Source: Botryosphaeria dothidea
Lineage: Eukaryota > Ascomycota > Dothideomycetes > Botryosphaeriales > Botryosphaeriaceae
Length of the DNA stretch: 64,000 bases
NCBI GenBank assembly: GCA_011503125.2
Contig: WWBZ02000002.1
Location: 1,426,001 to 1,490,000, forward strand
Direction of reading: 5' to 3'
Below the pieces are notes generated by a model. It did not search any database, was not told the DNA's origin, and saw only the letters and a program-made list of their open reading frames with translations. Below, piece by piece: positions 61,156 through 64,000 of this stretch. The position numbers and the translations under genes are program-made. Numbering within the stretch: position 1 is the stretch's first letter; each line of letters starts with the position of its first letter.

Positions 61156-62190
61156 GGTTGATGGTGATCAGGGAGGTGTTGGACGGTACTGTTGGAAGAT
61201 GGGATGAATGTGATGAGCAGCGTCAGAGGGGCATCAAAGCCATGCTCAGCTGTGAGTGTTCGGAAAGTTTCATCGAAACTGAGATTGATTTTGTTTTCTT
61301 CGTTTTTTAATTCGTCTGCAGCTCCTTATCATGACCAAGTAGCACAGCCTAGCTCTCCAAACCAAGGTCTAATCAGAACTACGACGGAGAGTGTGAGCAT
61401 TCGTCTGGATAGCTCCATCGCCGGAAATGTACGCCCGGACAACCGCTTCCACTCCCCACAAATTATGCAGGTAGTCAAAATTCCTAGGGAGATCTGCAAC
61501 CTTCTCCCTTGCCAACATCCTTAGTCTCAATAAATCACACGTGGCCCTGGAGTGGTTTGCATACGCACAAGAAAACAAGCTTTCACGTCGTTGGTGCCGC
61601 CATTTCGGCCCCCACAAGTTCAATTCTTCTCTACCCCGCTCCGCCCCCACTTGCCCCTCCGGACGCGTATTTCGTGCTCTCACAGGCCGCATGCTCTCCA
61701 TATCCATGTGTATACAGTGTCCAGAGGGCGCCACATAGATCGCCCTCCGTAACGAGGGTGTATGGGCCTTTGGAGGAGCTCTTCGTACGTAAGTTTCTTT
61801 CATTTTCAGCAGCAGATATGGCCGGATAAAAGCTTCCAGCCCCCATATCGAGCTCCACTCATCGTATGTTTCGTCTGCCTAGAGATACACGGGGGTTTCC
61901 GCCGTCACCCTCCCCTGTATGTGATCCCTGTGAGCTTACTCGATGTGGAAGAATCCACGCTATCGACATACGTCGCTTCTGCAATCAGCTGCAGGTTGCC
62001 ACATAATCTTCCGTGACGAATGGTATCAATTCGGCTATGTGGAGAGCTCCACAGTATCTACAAACGGTGTACATATAAATACTTTGCTGCTGTATTGACC
62101 CTAGTGCTCTTTCCCCATTTTTAGTTCTTTTGGCTTTGTGGTCGACCGTCTCCCTGCTCGCAACCTTCTCACAGTGAAAACTTTGACAAA
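61156..62190. other. Intergenic: SDR promoter
   Basis: 1.03 kb, AT-richer than the preceding gene. A TATAAATA-like sequence (about 62074-62081) lies ~115 bp before the SDR start codon and may be its TATA element. No other gene recognised. Confidence 0.5.
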
Positions 62191-63348
62191 ATGACATCAC
62201 TCAACGTCGATAATCAGGATCTCAGCAACTTCAAGGACAAGGTGGTCTTGATTACAGGTGTGTCTTGTCTACAACGTATGCAAATATGATTCCACTGACC
62301 CGAGGGAAAAGGTGGCGCCTCTGGAATCGGCCTTGCCACGGCTCTCCTTGCGGAGCAACAAGGCGCAAAAGTGGTGGTGGGCGATATCAATCCGCTTCAA
62401 TCTGACAAGGATATCGAGGGAAAGAACATTCTCTATGTGCCCTTGGATGTCACATCCTGGGCCTCGCAATCCTCATTTTTCAAGAAGGCCTACGAGCTTC
62501 ATGGCAAAATTGACCATGTATTCGCCAATGCTGGTGAGTTTAAAGACGCCGTCAGAAGGGTCAGAATAGAGAGGTCCTACAAGAAAGAGAGATGTTGACG
62601 GCTTATATCTAAAAGGATTGGCTCCGAAAAGGAACATTCTTGACGAGGATCTTGACGAGGCTGGCGAGCTGAAGCAGCCGAACTACCACATCATCGACGT
62701 CAATCAGAAAGGAGCCATGGATACGACATTCTTAGCTCTACACTATCTGAAGAAGCAGGCATCTGGAGGCAGCATTGTGGTATCCTCCTCAGTAGCAGGC
62801 AAGTCTTGGACTCCCTCAGTAAGAAAGAGAAAGGCGGTGGCTGACTGACATTTCTCAATAGGCGTCGTTCCCTTTCCCGAGCTGGACTACAGTAAGTTTT
62901 CCCGAGCAGTCCAAGCACTCACATTTATGCTTCTTGATTGCTGATCTCACACGAAATAGGCGTTTCCAAGCATGCCGTCTTTGGCTTCGTGCGCTCCGTC
63001 GACTACAACATGTCCCGCAGTCACCCGAAAATCCGATGCAATGCTGTCGCTCCCTGCTGGACCGAGACCGGCATTGTTCCTGCCGCTCTTGCTCAGCTCG
63101 GCGCCGTGGTTCAGCAGCCCTCAGCGGTGGCGCAGGCGGTGGCGCTGCTGATGACGGATGAATCCAGGCGTGGCCAGACGGTGTTCACTCATGGTGGGAA
63201 GTCCTGGGAGATAGGAGAGTTGCTGTACGAAACAATTGTACAAAAATTGCCCTTTGTGCCCACTCCTGAGCTTATGGGAGTGTTTGATAAGATGAAAGAT
63301 TGGGCGGAGTATGATGAGGCGCAAAAGGCGGGGGCGAAGCAAGGTTAA
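62191..63348 (+). CDS. Short-chain dehydrogenase/reductase, classical type
   Basis: Five exons (62191-62257, 62312-62533, 62616-62798, 62862-62891, 62960-63348) encode 296 residues. The Rossmann motif TGGASGIG (22-29) binds NAD(P); VVVGDIN follows (acidic Asp after beta-2, favouring NAD). DVTSW, the FANAG motif (95-97), the catalytic Ser (~154 in VSSSVAG), Y167-S-V-S-K171 and CNAVAPCWTETG complete the fold. It resembles 15-hydroxyprostaglandin dehydrogenase-like fungal SDRs; substrate unknown. The third intron (62799-62861) uses a GC donor (AG|GCAAGT); the alternative GT 18 nt downstream loses the frame into YSVSK. Exon 4 is only 30 nt and carries the active-site Tyr. No secondary-metabolism partners are adjacent. 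Confidence 0.92.
62799..62861 (+). other. GC-AG intron in the SDR gene
   Basis: This 63-nt intron has the exact GC-donor consensus AG|GCAAGT and a CAATAG acceptor. Using it gives SSVAG|VVPFPELDYSVSK, the expected active-site region. Confidence 0.85.
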
Positions 63349-63828
63349 GAGAAGGTATAGAATAGCAGAAAGAAGTGAGGATTGGTGCGGCAATCAGAAA
63401 AGAGGTGATTTAAATGGCTGATATAGAAGCGAATGTATCCAAATGACCGCTGTCACCATTCTAATACTCCATACGCGTCCAGAACAAGCGGAAGCATGAC
63501 AATGATGGACCCTTGTCTTTACCAAAGGCTTGAAGCGAGGAAATGGGCGCAGTCTATTGCGTTTTGCATGGATAGTGCTGTGCGAGAGCAGAAATCTCAT
63601 CTAACTCTACCAAAAACTCTTCAAAATATTCTCTTTTCACGCATCCCCATTCAGGGCTCGCATTCAAGCGGCTTGCAAGCGCAAGCGGCCTCTGAGGGCC
63701 CGCTTAAATTACTTACAAGCGCCTGTAAGCGGAATTACGTAATAGATATTACTTAACGTAATCCACAAGCGAGTCGGACACACAAGCGAGTCGGACACGC
63801 GCATCAGACACACCAGATTCACCACCTT
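63349..63828 (+). mobile_element. Probable 5' end of a pogo/Fot1-type DNA transposon, boundary unresolved
   Basis: After ~200-300 bp of ordinary SDR 3' flank, 63660-63800 is dense in AAGCG motifs, in both orientations near 63663-63732. It also holds an ATTACGT/ACGTAAT inverted repeat (63734-63740 and 63756-63762) and a tandem 17-mer. This resembles the terminal and sub-terminal repeats of pogo-family elements, which insert at TA. The exact left end and target-site duplication cannot be fixed because the right end is outside the window. Confidence 0.5.
63765..63798 (+). repeat. Perfect tandem 17-bp repeat (ACAAGCGAGTCGGACAC x2)
   Basis: The copies at 63765-63781 and 63782-63798 are identical and abut. 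They lie 31 bp before the transposase start codon and may be sub-terminal transposase-binding sites. Confidence 0.9.
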
Positions 63829-64000
63829 ATGCCAGCCCAAAGACGGGCCGCAAAGGCCCAACAAGAGGGCCGTAAACTTCTCGCGATTCAAGCCCTTCGC
63901 AAAAGCCAGGTTTCAAGCGGCCGAGCTGCCGCACGGCTCTACAGTGTGCCAAGTTCGAGTCTTCACGATCGCATTCACGGACGCGCTACACGCACCGAAA
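63829..64000 (+). CDS. Pogo-type transposase, N-terminal part (truncated by window edge)
   Basis: The ATG at 63829-63831 opens a frame of 57 codons that runs off the window. It begins MPAQRRAAKAQQEGRK and contains LLAIQALRKSQ, then GRAAARLYSVPSSSLHDRIHGR. That is the HTH_psq pattern (helix, AARxY(x)VPxSTLxxRxxG) that starts transposases of Fot1/pogo elements in fungi. The frame is open so far, so this copy shows no inactivating mutation in the visible part. The catalytic DDE region is beyond the window. Confidence 0.8.
   Translation, partial: MPAQRRAAKAQQEGRKLLAIQALRKSQVSSGRAAARLYSVPSSSLHDRIHGRATRTE

Noticed and set aside
63765..63798. CRISPR-like direct repeat
   Set aside because: Only two abutting copies with no spacer, in a eukaryotic genome next to a transposase.

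Overview
The window is nuclear DNA from a filamentous ascomycete (Pezizomycotina; a Dothideomycete is plausible, but class level is inference). The evidence is multi-exon genes with mostly 50-60 nt GT-AG introns, and fungus-specific families: a DUF1752/AreA-GATA-like protein, a Ppc89-type spindle-pole protein, an IKS1 kinase, a secreted CE5 esterase, a secreted NUP protein and a fungal Rif1. Exon models were built by hand from frame continuity, splice consensus and remembered family motifs. No alignment or transcript data were available.

Layout. 1-6.1 kb holds the 5' part of a Cue2-like CUE/Smr protein (minus), HP1 (minus) and, divergent from HP1, chaperonin subunit CCT5 (plus). 6.1-15.0 kb is a gene-poor block between convergent 3' ends. 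15.0-22.3 kb holds two minus-strand genes: a 12-exon CCCH/RWD-like/CHY zinc-finger protein with an 8-nt microexon, and a DUF1752/DUF3295 regulator. 22.3-31.5 kb is a second gene-poor block, GC-rich over much of its length. 31.5-50.2 kb is a run of minus-strand genes: secreted alpha/beta hydrolase, Ppc89-like SPB protein, secreted NUP protein, IKS1 kinase, CE5 cutinase-like esterase and Ric8. From 50.9 kb all genes are on plus: Rif1 (divergent from Ric8), glucose-6-phosphate 1-epimerase, a secreted protein of unknown function and an SDR. The right edge cuts into a pogo-type DNA transposon.

Functionally this is ordinary chromosomal housekeeping DNA: chromatin and telomere (HP1, Rif1), protein folding (CCT5), spindle pole (Ppc89-like), signalling (Ric8, IKS1, DUF1752 protein) and mRNA surveillance (Cue2-like), mixed with secreted enzymes. 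No biosynthetic cluster, CRISPR array, tRNA or rRNA was found. The most unusual features are in gene architecture. They are an 8-nt microexon that splits both cysteine codons of a zinc-binding CxxC, a predicted 14-nt exon at a hydrolase oxyanion-hole motif, two GC-AG introns, several 300-640 nt introns, and two ~9-kb gene-free blocks rich in simple repeats.
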